In this document: one piece after another, positions 12,216 to 24,531 of the stretch
Layout: each line of letters begins with the position of its first letter
How positions within the stretch are numbered: the first letter of the stretch is position 1
Origin: Pratylenchus scribneri
Taxonomy: Eukaryota > Nematoda > Chromadorea > Rhabditida > Pratylenchidae
DNA: 64,000 bases
Direction of reading: 5' to 3'
NCBI GenBank assembly: GCA_030063045.1
Contig: JAQSEB010000048.1
Coordinates: 620,001 to 684,000, forward strand
The notes under the pieces: model-generated
Databases searched by the model: none
The model's input: the letters and a program-made list of their open reading frames with translations, nothing else
What the model was told of the DNA's origin: nothing
Program-made: the position numbers and the translations under genes

Positions 12216-13130
12216 GTTAAAATAAATTCCAATCTACTCTTAATAAAATTTAATTTTTAAAATTTTTTCTAAATTTTCTTATAATTCTTCCAAAATATCT
12301 AATTTTCTCAATCATAAATCCTTCAATCTATCCATTTTGTCTTTAGAAAAATAAAAAAGATTTATTTGATGGCCACCCTTTCCCTTCAAATTGCCCAGAG
12401 GAAGATTCAGTACAATAATCGAAAATTTATTATTTGCTGCTTTTAAAAAATTATACAAAATTATTTAATTAATTTTTGAATAAAATTGCACATCATTTCA
12501 ACCGGAAACTTTTTGAGGACATATTTTACTTTTTTTTAGAATTGTATAAAATTGTAAAATTAAATTAGTCAATTTCAATTTTAATGGGTTTTTAATGTTT
12601 TTTGAGGAGGCTAAAATAATTTTTTATCTTTCGAGTAGATCGTAATTTCATTTTTGGAAAATTCAAATTCGTCATTTCTAAGAAGCAAAAAAAAACATTT
12701 TTAAAAAGATTGGTTTAAACGCAAAATTGTAGAGGCTCTTTGGCATTTTAATTGGTATATCATTATTCAATAAAATAAATAGAAATAATTTTTTTATATT
12801 ATTTATTAATTTTATTTTTTGTGAGTTTCGTTGTCCAACTTTTATGACCACAAAAATTGCCAATTCTTCGACATAAAATTTTTGTGAGCAAATTTATAAT
12901 TTTTGATGCTAAAGTCAGCCATTTTTGCTGGCCAATTAAAATAGATCAATTTTTATTATAAAAATATGGTTAATTAAAAAGGAGCTCCTATTGCCGAGCC
13001 AACCTTCCGCAGTTTTTTTTATAATTCATCAAAGATTACCTAAATCAATTTTAATGATTTTAATAAAAAATTAAAGAGCATACTTTAAGCTAAATAATAA
13101 TACAAATTTTATTTATAAGAAATCAAAATT
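12216..13130. repeat. Diverged higher-order block segment
   Basis: This is a further copy of the block seen at 1,090-1,620 and 6,280-6,540, including the GATGGCCACCCTTTCCCTTC and GGAGCTCCTATTGCCGAGCC landmarks. I see no gene in it. Confidence 0.75.
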
Positions 13131-13133
13131 GGT

Positions 13134-13435
13134 TTAATTATGACCAAAAATCAATTTAAACAATTTTACTTTGGAGGAGTAGCGAAACATACTTTTTTCA
13201 CATAATCCATTCCAATTGAACGGGCAGGATCTGATATTGTAAAACTTTGTCCCGGCTGTACTCTGAATAGTTCGATCGAATTTTGCCACAAATTGATTTT
13301 GACTCTCAGTGGGCAAAGAGAGAAAAACCAGCATCCTTTGGTGGGTGGAATTAAATTTACGTATTCGTATTTTTCGCATCAAGTTGAAATTAAAGCTTGT
13401 AATAAATCCATCTTAACTAAGAAATTATTATTGTT
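13134..13435 (-). other. Coding-like island between satellites
   Basis: About 250 bp of single-copy, higher-GC sequence between a repeat block and a 24-bp array. The minus strand is open for 82 codons (13,382 to 13,134). A plus-strand frame is also open but runs into the array. No family is recognised and no splice sites define an exon. It could be a captured gene fragment or chance. Confidence 0.25.
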
Positions 13436-13439
13436 TAGC

Positions 13440-14250
13440 TGGGAAATAATTTCGCCTGTTTTAATTCCGCTTGGCGAACTTAGAATAATTCCGCCTGACG
13501 AACTTAGAATAATACCGCCTGGCGAGAATAATTTCGCCTGTTTTAATTCCGCCTGGCGAACTTAGAATAATTCCGCCTGTTTTAATTCCGCCTGGCGAGA
13601 ATAATTTCGCCTGTTTTAATTCCGCCTGGCGAACTTAGAATAATTCCGCCTGACGAACTTAGAATAATTCCGCCTGGCGAGAATAATTTCGCCTGTTTTA
13701 ATTCCGCTTGGCGAACTTAGAATAATTCCGCCTGACGAACTTAGAATAATTCCGCCTGGCGAGAATAATTTCGCCTGTTTTAATTCCGCCTGACGAACTT
13801 AGAATAATTCCGCCTGTTTTAATTCCGCCTGGCGAACTTAGAATAATTCCGCCTGGCGAACATAGAATAATTCCGCCTGGCGAACATAGAATAATTCCGC
13901 CTGGCGAACATAGAATAATTCCGCCTGGCGAGAATAATTTCGCCTGTTTTAATTCCGCCTGGCGAACTTAGAATAATTCCGCCTATTTTAATTCCGCCTG
14001 GCGAGCTTAGAATAATTCCTCCTGTTTTAATTCCGCTTGGCGAACTTAGAATAATTCCGCCTGACGAACTTAGAATAATTCCGCCTGTTTTAATTCCGCC
14101 TGGCGAACTTAGAATAATTCAGCCTGTTTTAATTCCGCCTGGCGAAGTTAGAATAATTCCGCCTGTTTTAATTCCGCTTGGCGAACTTAGAATAATTCCG
14201 CCTGGCGAACTTGGAATAATTCCACCTGTTTTAATTCCGTCTGGCTCCAG
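13440..14250. repeat. 24-bp satellite array
   Basis: About 35 units of the TTCCGCCTGGCGAACTTAGAATAA family with frequent shortened units (GGCGAGAATAATTTCGCCTG) and TGTTTTAATTCCGCC side units. Confidence 0.93.
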
Positions 14251-14254
14251 CTAT

Positions 14255-14547
14255 TTCTTTTTTTGGCAAATTAAATTTATTCTCCTCTATTTGACAAATA
14301 TTCCCCTCAATTTGTTTTATGTTCATTTGCCAGAGGCAGAATTCCAAGCGGAAATTGCTACTGCCACCTGCGGCTGGAATGTAATAAAAAGCGAAGAAGA
14401 GTTGGCCGATTCCGGTTTGATGGTCATCGGCGAGGATTCTGATATTAAAAATATAAATTCTGAGGTTTTTATAGATATCATAGACCATAGAGAATATATT
14501 GGAATTTTAAAAAATAAAAAATTTCAAAAATTACTGGCAGAAAAATG
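14255..14547 (+). pseudogene. Possible captured gene fragment in satellite
   Basis: A non-repetitive island between two satellites is open from 14,291 to 14,548 (85 codons). It has even codon use and acidic content (LPEAEFQAEI, ELADSGLMVIGEDSDI) unlike the repeats. I do not recognise the protein. Its last roughly 110 bp, from AAAAATATAAATTCTGAGG on, were copied into the higher-order repeat and recur near 17,391 and 20,746, while the first part occurs only here. It is probably the source of that segment. The stop codon falls in the first unit of the following minisatellite. Confidence 0.35.
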
Positions 14548-15049
14548 AGGCAGAAAATTAGGCAGAAAAATGAGGCAGAAAAATGAGGCAGAAAATTAGG
14601 CAGAAAATTAGGCAGAAAAATGAGGCAGAAAAATGAGGCAGAAAATTAGGCAGGAAATTAGGCAGAAAAATGAGGCAGAAAAATGAGGCAGAAAATTAGG
14701 CAGAAAAATGAGGCAGAAAAATGAGGCAGAAAATTAGGCAGGAAATTAGGCAGAAAATGAGGCAGAAAATTAGGCAGAAAAATGAGGTAGAAAAACGAGG
14801 CAGAAAAATGAGGCAGAAAATTAGGCAGAAAATTAGGCAGAAAATTAGGCAGAAAAATGAGGTAGAAAAATGAGGTAGAAAAAATGGGGCAGAAAAAATG
14901 GAGCAGAAAAAATTGGGCAGAAAATTAGGCAGAAAATTAGGCAGAAAAATGAGGCAGAAAATTAGGCAGAAAAATGAGGCAGAAAAAATGGGGCAGAAAA
15001 AATGGGGCAGAAAAAATGGGGCAGAAAAAATGGGGCAGAAAAATGGGAA
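14537..15049. repeat. 12-14-bp minisatellite array
   Basis: AGGCAGAAAAATG-family units that grade at the right end into GGGGCAGAAAAAAT variants. It switches abruptly to the 24-bp array at AAATGGGAAGTTCGCC. The same transition recurs near 17,885 and 21,455. Confidence 0.95.
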
Positions 15050-15394
15050 GTTCGCCAGGCGGAATTAAAACAGGCGGAATTATTCTAAGTTCGCCAGGCG
15101 GAATTAAAACAGGCGGAATTATTCTAAGTTCGCCAGGCGGAATTTAAACAGGCGGAATTATTCTAAGTTCGCCAGGCGGAATTAAAACAGGCGGAATTAT
15201 TCTAAGTTCGCCAGGCGGAATTAAAATAGGCGGAATTATTCTAAGTTCGCCAGGCGGAATTAAAACAGTCGGAATTATTCTAAGTTCGCCAGGCGGAATT
15301 AAAACAGGCGGAATTATTCTAAGTTCGCCAGGCGGAATTAAAACAGTCGGAATTATTCTATGTTTGCCAGGCGGAATTTAAACAGGCGGAATTA
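15050..15394. repeat. 24-bp satellite array (inverse orientation)
   Basis: GTTCGCCAGGCGGAATTATTCTAA-type units, the reverse complement of the array at 2,471-4,440, with GGCGGAATTAAAACA side units. Confidence 0.95.
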
Positions 15395-17480
15395 TTTTAA
15401 AAGAATCTGGAAAGGATATTATATTGCCCAATTTTTTCCAAAATGAAAATTGAGAGGAAATTCAATTTATTTTGTTATAATAAATTAATTCCTCATATTT
15501 TTTAAAATTATTTTTCCCACAATATAAAATTTATTGTTCATCATCAATTCCGCCGATCTGCCAATGCCATTCTTCCCTTCACATGGACGCCATTATAAGA
15601 ACGACAAATCAGAATGGGGAATCCGCATTTTTGGCAGGGTTTGGCCAAAAAGATTTGAATGGATTGAAGAAGAACATTGTTGAATTTAAAGTTTACTCTA
15701 TTGAACATTAATAATGACAATGAATTGATGATGTCAATCCCACGAAAAGGGAGTTACATTTACAGTACTTCAATATTTCCCAAATAGAGGCATGAATAGA
15801 ATGCGATAGAGAATAAATTCACCAACAAAAAGGCTGATTTTAGAATTTATCCCTTTCTAATCTTGATCAATATTTATTTAATCACCAAAAAATATCTCAT
15901 GAAGAAGATAACCATTCAGTGGAAAATGCGCAGTTGATTTTTGTAATAAAAATTTGAAATCATTTAATTCAACATAGAAATCGCGAGGTGAAGGCGAACT
16001 CATCAGCGGAATTGGTTGAATGAGAAGCCGAGAAATTTTCATGAAAGACAATTAAAATAGGATTTGGAGAGGATGACATTGTTTAAAAATGGTCAAATTA
16101 TTGAATAGAAAATATAAATCTTTCTGGAAAACACAATTTAATCAGACTGAAATACTAATATTTTTTAAAAAACACAAAATAATCGAAATGAAACAAACAA
16201 ATTTTTCCAAGTTTACAATTAAAGATCAAAGCTAAATAAATAATTCATTGTATCATAAATCATTTAAAATATTATTTATATGGATCACTAGAGTAAAATA
16301 AATTCCAATCTACTCTTAATAAAATTTAATTTTAAAATTTTTTCTAAATTTTCTTATAATTCTTCCAAAATATCTGATTTTCTCAATCATAAATCCTTCA
16401 TTCTATCCATTTTGTCTTTGGAAAATTAAAAAGATTTATTTGATGGCCACCCTTTCCCTTCAAATTGCCCAGAGGAAAATACAGTACAGTAATCGAAAAT
16501 TCATTACCTGCTATTTTAAAAAAATTATACAAAATTATTTAATTATTTTTTGAAGAAAATTGCACATCATTTCAACCGGAAACTTTTTGAGGACATATTT
16601 ACTTTTTTTTTAGAATTGTATAAAATTGTAAAATTAAATTAGTCAAATTTAAAGGGTTTTTAATGTTTTTTGAGGAGGCTAAAATAATTTTTTATCTTTC
16701 GAATAAATCGTAATTTCATTTTTTGCAAATTCAAATTCGTAAAAAAAACATTTTTAAAAAGATAGGTTTAAACGTTAAACGCAAAATTGTAGAGGCTCTT
16801 TGGCATATTAAATGGTATATCATTATTCAATAAAATATAATTGTTTTTTTTGTGAGTTTCATTGTCCAACTTTTATGACCACAAAAATTGCCAATTCTTC
16901 GACATAAAATTTTTGTGAAATTTTTTGATGCAAAAATCAACCATTTTTGCTGGCCAATTAAAATAGACCAATTTTTATTATTAAAATATGGTTAATTAAA
17001 AAGGAGCTCCTATTGCCGAGCCAACCTTCCACAGTTTTTTTATAATTCATCAAAGATTACCTAAATCAATTTTAATGATTTTAATAAAAATTAAAGAGCA
17101 TATTTTAAGCTAAAACCGTTCAGCGAACGGTTTAATTATTTTTTGAAATTTTTTTGAAATTTCTAAATTATTTTTCTTCCCTATACCTAAGATAACTAAA
17201 AATATGTTAGAACTTATTTCTCAATCCATTTTTCTTTTTTTTTATCCTTCGAAATAAAATTTTTCTTAGAAAAAAGAAAAAGCGTTCACTGAACGGCTTA
17301 ATTATTTTTTGCAACCTTCCGTCGGACAGACGGTACTCATTTTTTTAGGAATAATTAAATTTTTAAGGGAATAAAATATTCAAAACGATTAAAAATATAA
17401 ATTCTGAGGTTTTTATAGATATCATAGACCATAGAGAATATATTGGAATTTTAAAAAATAAAAAATTTCAAAAATTACTG
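15395..17480. repeat. Higher-order repeat block, copy 2
   Basis: Copy of the block at 103. It lacks part of the 600-760 segment and ends with one unit of the 167-bp family (near 17,113), the motif CCGTCGGACAGACGGTA (near 17,327) and the tail of the 14.5-kb island. It is nearly identical to copy 3 about 2.84 kb downstream. Confidence 0.9.
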
Positions 17481-18235
17481 GCAGAAAAATGAGGCAGAAA
17501 ATTAGGCAGAAAAATGAGGCAGAAAATTAGGCAGAAAAATGAGGCAGAAAATGAGGCAGAAAAATGAGGCAGAAAAATGAGGCAGAAAATTAGGCAGAAA
17601 ATTAGGCAGAAAAATGAGGCAGAAAAATGAGGCAGAAAATTAGGCAGAAAAATGAGGCAAAAAAATGAGGCAGGAAATTAGGCAGGAAAATGAGGTAGAA
17701 AAACGAGGCAGAAAAATGAGGCAGAAAATTAGGCAGAAAATTAGGCAGAAAATTAGGCAGAAAAATGAGGCAGAAAATTAGGCAGAAAATTAGGCAGAAA
17801 ATTAGGCAGAATAATGAGGCAGAAAAAATGGAGCAGAAAAAATGGAGCAGAAAAAATTGGGCAGAAAAAATGGGGCAGAAAAATGGGAAGTTCGCCAGGC
17901 GGAATTAAAACAGGCGGAATTATTCTAAGTTCGCCAGGCGGAATTAAAACAGGCGGAATTATTCTAAGTTCGCCAGGCGGAATTTAAACAGGCGGAATTA
18001 TTCCAAGTTCGCCAGGCGGAATTAAAACAGTCGGAATTATTCTAAGTTCGCCAGGTGGAATTAAAACAGGCGGAATTATTCTAAGTTCGCCAGGCGGAAT
18101 TAAAACAGTCGGAATTATTCTAAGTTCGCCAGGCGGAATTAAAACAGGCGGAATTATTCTATGTTCGCCAGGCGGAATTAAAACAGGCGGAATTATTCTA
18201 AGTTCGCCAGGCAGAATTTAAACAGGCGGAATTAT
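17481..18235. repeat. 12-14-bp array followed by 24-bp array
   Basis: Bases 17,481-17,885 are AGGCAGAAAAATG-family units. Bases 17,888-18,235 are inverse-orientation 24-bp units. Together with blocks 2 and 3 they make a composite higher-order period. Confidence 0.95.
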
Positions 18236-20840
18236 TTTAAAAGAATCTGGAAAGGATATTATATTGCCCAATTTTTTCCAAAATGAAAATTGAGAGGAAA
18301 TTCAATTTATTTTGTTATAATAAATTAATTCCTCATATTTTTTAAAATTATTTTTCCCACAATGTAAAATTTATTGTTCATCATCAATTCCGCCGATCTG
18401 CCAATGCCATTCTTCCCTTCACATGGACGCCATTATAAGAACGACAAATCAGAATGGGGAATCCGCATTTTTGGCAGGGTTTGGCCAAAAAGATTTGAAT
18501 GGATTGAAGAAGAACATTGTTGAATTTAAAGTTTACTCTATTGAACATTAATAATGACAATGAATTGATGATGTCAATCCCACGAAAAGGGAGTTACATT
18601 TACAGTACTTCAATATTTCCCAAATAGAGGCATGAATAGAATGCGATAGAGAATAAATTCACCAACAAAAAGGCTGATTTTAGAATTTATCCCTTTCTAA
18701 TCTTGATCAATATTTATTTAATCACCAAAAAATATCTCATGAAGAAGATAACCATTCAGTGGAAAATGCGCAGTTGATTTTTGTAATAAAAATTTGAAAT
18801 CATTTAATTCAACATAGAAATCGCGAGGTGAAGGCGAACTCATCAGCGGAATTGGTTGAATGAGATGCCGAGAAACTTTCATGAAAGACAATTAAAATAG
18901 GATTTGGAGAGGAAGACATTGTTTAAAAATGGTCAAATTATTGAATAGAAAATATAAATCTTTCTGGAAAACACAATTTAATCAGACTGAAATACTAATA
19001 TTTTTTAAAAAACACAAAATAATCGAAATGAAACAAACAAATTTTTCCAAGTTTACAATTAAAGATCAAAGCTAAATAAATAATTCATTGTATCATAAAT
19101 CATTTAAAATATTATTTATATGGATCACTAGAGTAAAATAAATTCCAATCTACTCTTAATAAAATTTAATTTTAAAATTTTTTCTAAATTTTCTTATAAT
19201 TCTTCCAAAATATCTGATTTTCTCAATCATAAATCCTTCATTCTATCCATTTTGTCTTTGGAAAATTAAAAAGATTTATTTGATGGCCACCCTTTCCCTT
19301 CAAATTGCCCAGAGGAAAATACAGTACAGTAATCGAAAATTCATTACCTGCTATTTTAAAAAAATTATACAAAATTATTTAATTATTTTTTGAAGAAAAT
19401 TGCACATCATTTCAACCGGAAACTTTTTGAGGACATATTTACTTTTTTTTAGAATTGTATAAAATTGTAAAATTAAATTAGTCAAATTTAAAGGGTTTAA
19501 TGTTTTTTGAGGAGGCTAAAATAATTTTTTATCTTTCGAATAAATCGTAATTTCATTTTTTGCAAATTCAAATTCGTAAAAAAAACATTTTTAAAAAGAT
19601 AGGTTTAAACGTTAAACGCAAAATTGTAGAGGCTCTTTGGCATATTAAATGGTATATCATTACTCAATAAAATATAATTGTTTTTTTTGTGAGTTTCATT
19701 GTCCAACTTTTATGACCACAAAAATTGCCAATTCTTCGACATAAAATTTTTGTGAAATTTTTTGATGCAAAAATCAACCATTTTTGCTGGCCAATTAAAA
19801 TAGACCAATTTTTATTATTAAAATATGGTTAAAATACAGTACAGTAATCGAAAATTCATTACCTGCTATTTTAAAAAAATTATACAAAATTATTTAATTA
19901 TTTTTTGAAGAAAATTGCACATCATTTCAACCGGAAACTTTTTGAGGACATATTTACTTTTTTTTAGAATTGTATAAAATTGTAAAATTAAATTAGTCAA
20001 ATTTAAAGGGTTTTTAATGTTTTTTGAGGAGGCTAAAATAATTTTTTATCTTTCGAATAAATCGTAATTTCATTTTTTGCAAATTTAAATTCGTAAAAAA
20101 AACATTTTTAAAAAGATAGGTTTAAACGTTAAACGCAAAATTGTAGAGGCTCTTTGGCATATTAAATGGTATATCATTACTCAATAAAATATAATTGTTT
20201 TTTTTGTGAGTTTCATTGTCCAACTTTTATGACCACAAAAATTGCCAATTCTTCGACATAAAATTTTTGTGAAATTTTTTGATGCAAAAATCAACCATTT
20301 TTGCTGGCCAATTAAAATAGACCAATTTTTATTATTAAAATATGGTTAATTAAAAAGGAGCTCCTATTGCCGAGCCAACCTTCCGCAGTTTTTTTATAAT
20401 TCATCAAAGATTACCTAAATCAATTTTAATGATTTTAATAAAAATTAAAGAGCATATTTTAAGCTAAAACCGTTCAGCGAACGGTTTAATTATTTTTTGA
20501 AATTTTTTTGAAATTTCTAAATTATTTTTCTTCCCTATACCTAAGATAACTAAAAATATGTTAGAACTTATTTCTCAATCCATTTTTCTTTTTTTTTTAT
20601 CCTTCGAAATAAAATTTTTCTTAGAAAAAAGAAAAAGCATTCACTGAACGGCTTAATTATATTTTGCAACCTTCCGTCGGACAGACGGTACTCATTTTTT
20701 TTAGGAATAATTAAATTTTTAAGGGAATAAAATATTCAAAACGATTAAAAATATAAATTCTGAGGTTTTTATAGATATCATAGACCATAGAGAATAAATA
20801 TATTGGAATTTTAAAAAATAAAAAATTTCAAAAATTACTG
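18236..20840. repeat. Higher-order repeat block, copy 3, with 515-bp duplication
   Basis: Nearly identical to copy 2 but about 0.5 kb longer. The segment starting AAAATACAGTACAG at 19,317 starts again at 19,832, an exact 515-bp direct duplication with its junction at ATATGGTTAAAATACAG. The downstream order (GGAGCTCC segment, palindromic unit, CCGTCGGACAGACGG, island tail) is kept. Confidence 0.92.
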
Positions 20841-21530
20841 GCAGAAAAATGAGGCAGAAAATTAGGCAGAAAAATGAGGCAGAAAATTAGGCAGAAAAAT
20901 GAGGCAGAAAAATGAGGCAGAAAAATGAGGCAGAAAAATGAGGCAGAAAATTAGGCAGAAAAATTAGGCAGAAAATTAGGCAGAAAAATGAGGCAGAAAA
21001 ATGAGGCAGAAAATTAGGCAGAAAAATGAGGCAGAAAATTAGGCAGAAAAATGAGGCAGAAAAATGAGGCAGAAAATTAGGCAGAAAAATGAGGCAGAAA
21101 ATTAGGCAGAAAATGAGGCAGAAAAATGAGGCAGAAAATTAGGCAGAAAATTAGGCAGAAAAATGAGGCAGAAAAATGAGGCAGAAAATTAGGCAGAAAA
21201 ATGAGGCAGAAAATTAGGCAGAAAATTAGGCAGAAAAATGAGGCAGAAAAATGAGGCAGAAAATTAGGCAGAAAAATGAGGCAGAAAATTAGGCAAAAAA
21301 ATGAAGCAGAAAATTAGGCAGAAAATTAGGCAGAAAATGAGGCAGAAAATTAGGCAGAAAATTAGGCAGAAAAATGAGGCAGAAAAATGAGGCAGAAAAT
21401 TAGGCAGAAAATTAGGCAGAAAAATGAGGCAGAAAAAATGGGGCAGAAAAAATGGGAAGTTCGCCAGGCGGAATTAAAACAGGCGGAATTATTCTAAGTT
21501 CGCCAGGCTGAATTTAAACAGGCGGAATTA
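20841..21530. repeat. 12-14-bp array then short 24-bp array
   Basis: AGGCAGAAAAATG-family units to about 21,455, then about three inverse-orientation 24-bp units leading into block copy 4. Confidence 0.95.
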
Positions 21531-23160
21531 TTTTAAAAGAATCTGGAAAGGATATTATATTGCCCAATTTTTTCCAAAATGAAAATTGAGAGGAAATTCA
21601 ATTTATTTTGTTATAATAAATTAATTCCTCATATTTTTTAAAATTATTTTTCCCACAATGTAAAATTTATTGTTCATCATCAATTCCGCCGATCTGCCAA
21701 TGCCATTCTTCCCTTCACATGGACGCCATTATAAGAACGACAAATCAGAATGGGGAATCCGCATTTTTGGCAGGGTTTGGCCAAAAAGATTTGAATGGAT
21801 TGAAGAAGAACATTGTTGAATTTAAAGTTTACTCTATTGAACATTAATAATGACAATGAATTGATGATGTCAATCCCACGAAAAGGGAGTTACATTTACA
21901 GTACTTCAATATTTCCCAAATAGAGGCATGAATAGAATGCGATAGGGAATAAATTCATCAACAAAAAGGCTGATTTTAGAATTTATCCCTTTCTAATCAT
22001 GATCAATTTTTATTTAATCACTAAAAAATATCTCAGGTGTTTGAAGAAGATAACCATTCAATGGAATATGCGCAGTCGATTGTTGTAATAAAAATTTGAA
22101 ATCATTTAATTCAACGTAGAAATCGAAGAAAATAGATGGCGAAAGGGAGGAGGAGGTGAAGGCGAATTCATCAGCGGAATTGGTTGAATTCAGAAGCTGA
22201 AAAACTTTCATGAAGACAATTAAAATAGGATTTGGAGAGGATGACATTGTTTAGAAATGGTCAAATTATTGAATAGGAAATGTAAATCTTTATAGAAAAC
22301 ACAATTTTATCAGACTGAAACACTAATATTTTTTAAAAAACACAAAATAATCGAAATGAAACAAACAAATTTTTCCAAGTTTACAATTAAAGATCAAAGC
22401 TAAATAAATAATTCATTGCATCATAAATCATTTAAAATACTCTTTATATGGATCACTAGAGTAAAATAAATTCCAATCTACTCTTAATAAAATTTAATTT
22501 TAAAATTTTTTCTAAATATTCTTATAATTCTTCCAAAAATATATGATTTTCTCAATCATAGATCCTTTAATCTATCCATTTTGTCTTTAGAAAAATAAAA
22601 AGTTTTATTTGATGGCCACCCTTTCCCTTCAAATTGCCCATAGGAACATTCAGTACAGTAATCGAAAATTCATTATCTGCTGCTTTTAAAAAATTATACA
22701 AAATTATTTAATTAATTTTTGAAGAAAATTGCACATAATTTCAACCGGAAACTTTTTGAGGACATATTTTACTTTTTTTTAGAATTGTATAAAATTGTAA
22801 AATTAAATTAGTCAATTTCAATTTTAATGGGTTTTTAATGTTTTTTGAGGCTAAAATAATTTTCTATCTTTCGAATAAATCGTAATTTCATTTTTGGAAA
22901 ATTCAAATTCGTCATTTCTAAGAAGAAAAAAAAAACATTTTTAAAAAGATTGGTTTAAACGCAAAATTGTAGAGGCTCTTTGGCATTTTTTTTTCCGACC
23001 GTTTAAAATAATTCTTCTTGGAAACCAATTTCGATAATTTTAGTAACAAATTTATGAAGAGAATGCCGCCTATCCAACGATGAAACTCACAAAAAAAACA
23101 ATTAATAAATAATACAAAAAAATTTATTTCTATTTATTTTATTGAATAATGATATTTCAT
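21531..23160. repeat. Higher-order repeat block, copy 4, with terminal inversion
   Basis: Almost identical to copy 1 (103-1,551), including the intact 77-codon minus-strand frame at 22,014-22,247. At about 22,986 the match breaks. The next roughly 165 bp, to about 23,154, are the reverse complement of copy 1 bases about 1,553-1,720. Beyond 23,160 the satellite domain ends and single-copy sequence begins. Confidence 0.9.
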
Positions 23161-23291
23161 ATGAATTGGTTTGCAATGTCAAAAATTATTAACATAAAAA
23201 TTAAAAGAATTATGCTCTTCAAAAAATTATAAAACAATAAAATTGTTCGCTCTATTGAAATTTTGTACATTTAATTTGTCTTAAAATAAAA

Positions 23292-23423
23292 TTACATAAT
23301 TTGGTTGGTTTTGTTGCTTTTCATTTTATGTTTCTTTAAAATAATATTTTTACCGATCAGAATTAAGATATTTACACAGCTGCTGCACACAAGGATTATA
23401 GCAACAATGATGATTGTCACGAC
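23292..23423 (-). pseudogene. Orphan last exon of multi-helix membrane protein
   Basis: On the minus strand a 43-codon exon runs from 23,423 to a stop at 23,292 after a TTCAAAG acceptor. It encodes one hydrophobic helix (VVTIIIVAIILVCSSCVNIL) and a basic tail. It aligns without gaps, and in the same phase 0, with the last exon of the membrane protein gene at 27,827-28,586 (IVANIVVILVIIASSLINVA). No matching first exon lies upstream on the minus strand; a hAT-like element sits there instead. I therefore read it as the surviving end of a broken paralogue. Confidence 0.55.
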
Positions 23424-23476
23424 CTTTGAATGATCGGAGTTTCATTTTTGATAAATATTCAATTTGTACACAGAAT

Positions 23477-24285
23477 CAGGGCTGGGGTCGAAACTCAAAA
23501 AAATCGAAATCGAAATTTGCTTCGAAATCGAAACTCACATCCAAATCGAAATCGAAACGAAACTAAAACGTCGAAATTTCGACAATCGAAATCGAAAATC
23601 GAAATTTTTCAAAAAAATTTCCAAATCCTTTAAAAATTGAAAAAAAAATTCTGAAAATATAAAAAAGTGAAATTTTTATCCAAAAATAATATTCAGTGAT
23701 ATTTAAAAAATAAAATTGTAGGGTTTAGCATTTTGATGAAATAAAATAAGCGTTTTCAAATTTTGTTTTTGTTATTGACAAAATAGTTGCCAATGAAACC
23801 AATACCCAAAACCCAATCGAATTTAGCTTTTCTTTTTAAGAAATTTTTTGTTTTTTTTCATAAGGTTATATTTGATATTTTTTAAATGGCAAATTAATTG
23901 GTAGATTATTTTTCGATGATTATTTTAGGTGCGGTTTTCCATGTTACATTATTGTTTGGCCATTTCCATCAAAATAATACTATTTAAAATCTTGAACTTT
24001 TCATTTTTATTTCTATAGCAATTATAAAACATATTTTGATGATTTAATTATTAAAAAATAAATTAAAAAACTAAATATTTTGAGCAAAAATAAGGAAAAT
24101 TTTAAGTAAAAAAGGAATTCGTTTCAAAAAATATACTAAATTTTTGATTGAAACTAGCACAGGGTCCCCCCTTTGCATTTTTCGAAATTTTTTCGAAACT
24201 CGACGCTTTTCGAAATCGAATCGAAACTAAAACATCGAAATTTCGACGATCGAAATCGAAAATCGAAATTTCGACCCCACCCCTG
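23477..24285. mobile_element. hAT-like non-autonomous element (MITE), 809 bp
   Basis: The left end is CAGGGCTGGGGTCGAAA and the right end is the complement of CAGGGGTGGGGTCGAAA. The termini extend into subterminal arrays of TCGAAATCGAAA and TCGAAATTTCGA on both sides. Flanking octamers CACAGAAT (23,469-23,476) and CTTAGAAT (24,286-24,293) match at six of eight bases, as expected for an aged 8-bp target duplication. CAGGG-type ends with 8-bp duplications are typical of hAT elements. No transposase frame is present. Confidence 0.7.
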
Positions 24286-24531
24286 CTTAGAATCAAAAGG
24301 AATAAAAACAAAAATTTCCAAAATAATTGCTTTTTATCGTTTTTATGCATAAATAATATTGGTTAATGAAATAATCATAATAATTAAATTATTAAAAAAG
24401 CCATAGTCAATTATAAGTAAAGACATCTGTTTAAACAGGTATTATGAATTATTCTATAATTTTGAAAATCCTCGGTGTCGGCTTTTAAAATGGACTCTTT
24501 CTAACCCTAGTAATGATAATGAGTGATCTAC

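Noticed and set aside
103..23160. LTR retrotransposon explanation for the repeated blocks
   Set aside because: No polymerase, gag or integrase frames, no TG-CA ends and no target duplications were seen around the blocks.
23477..24350. Frames of 67-82 codons near 23,430-24,366
   Set aside because: They translate the TCGAAATCGAAA arrays of the hAT-like element.
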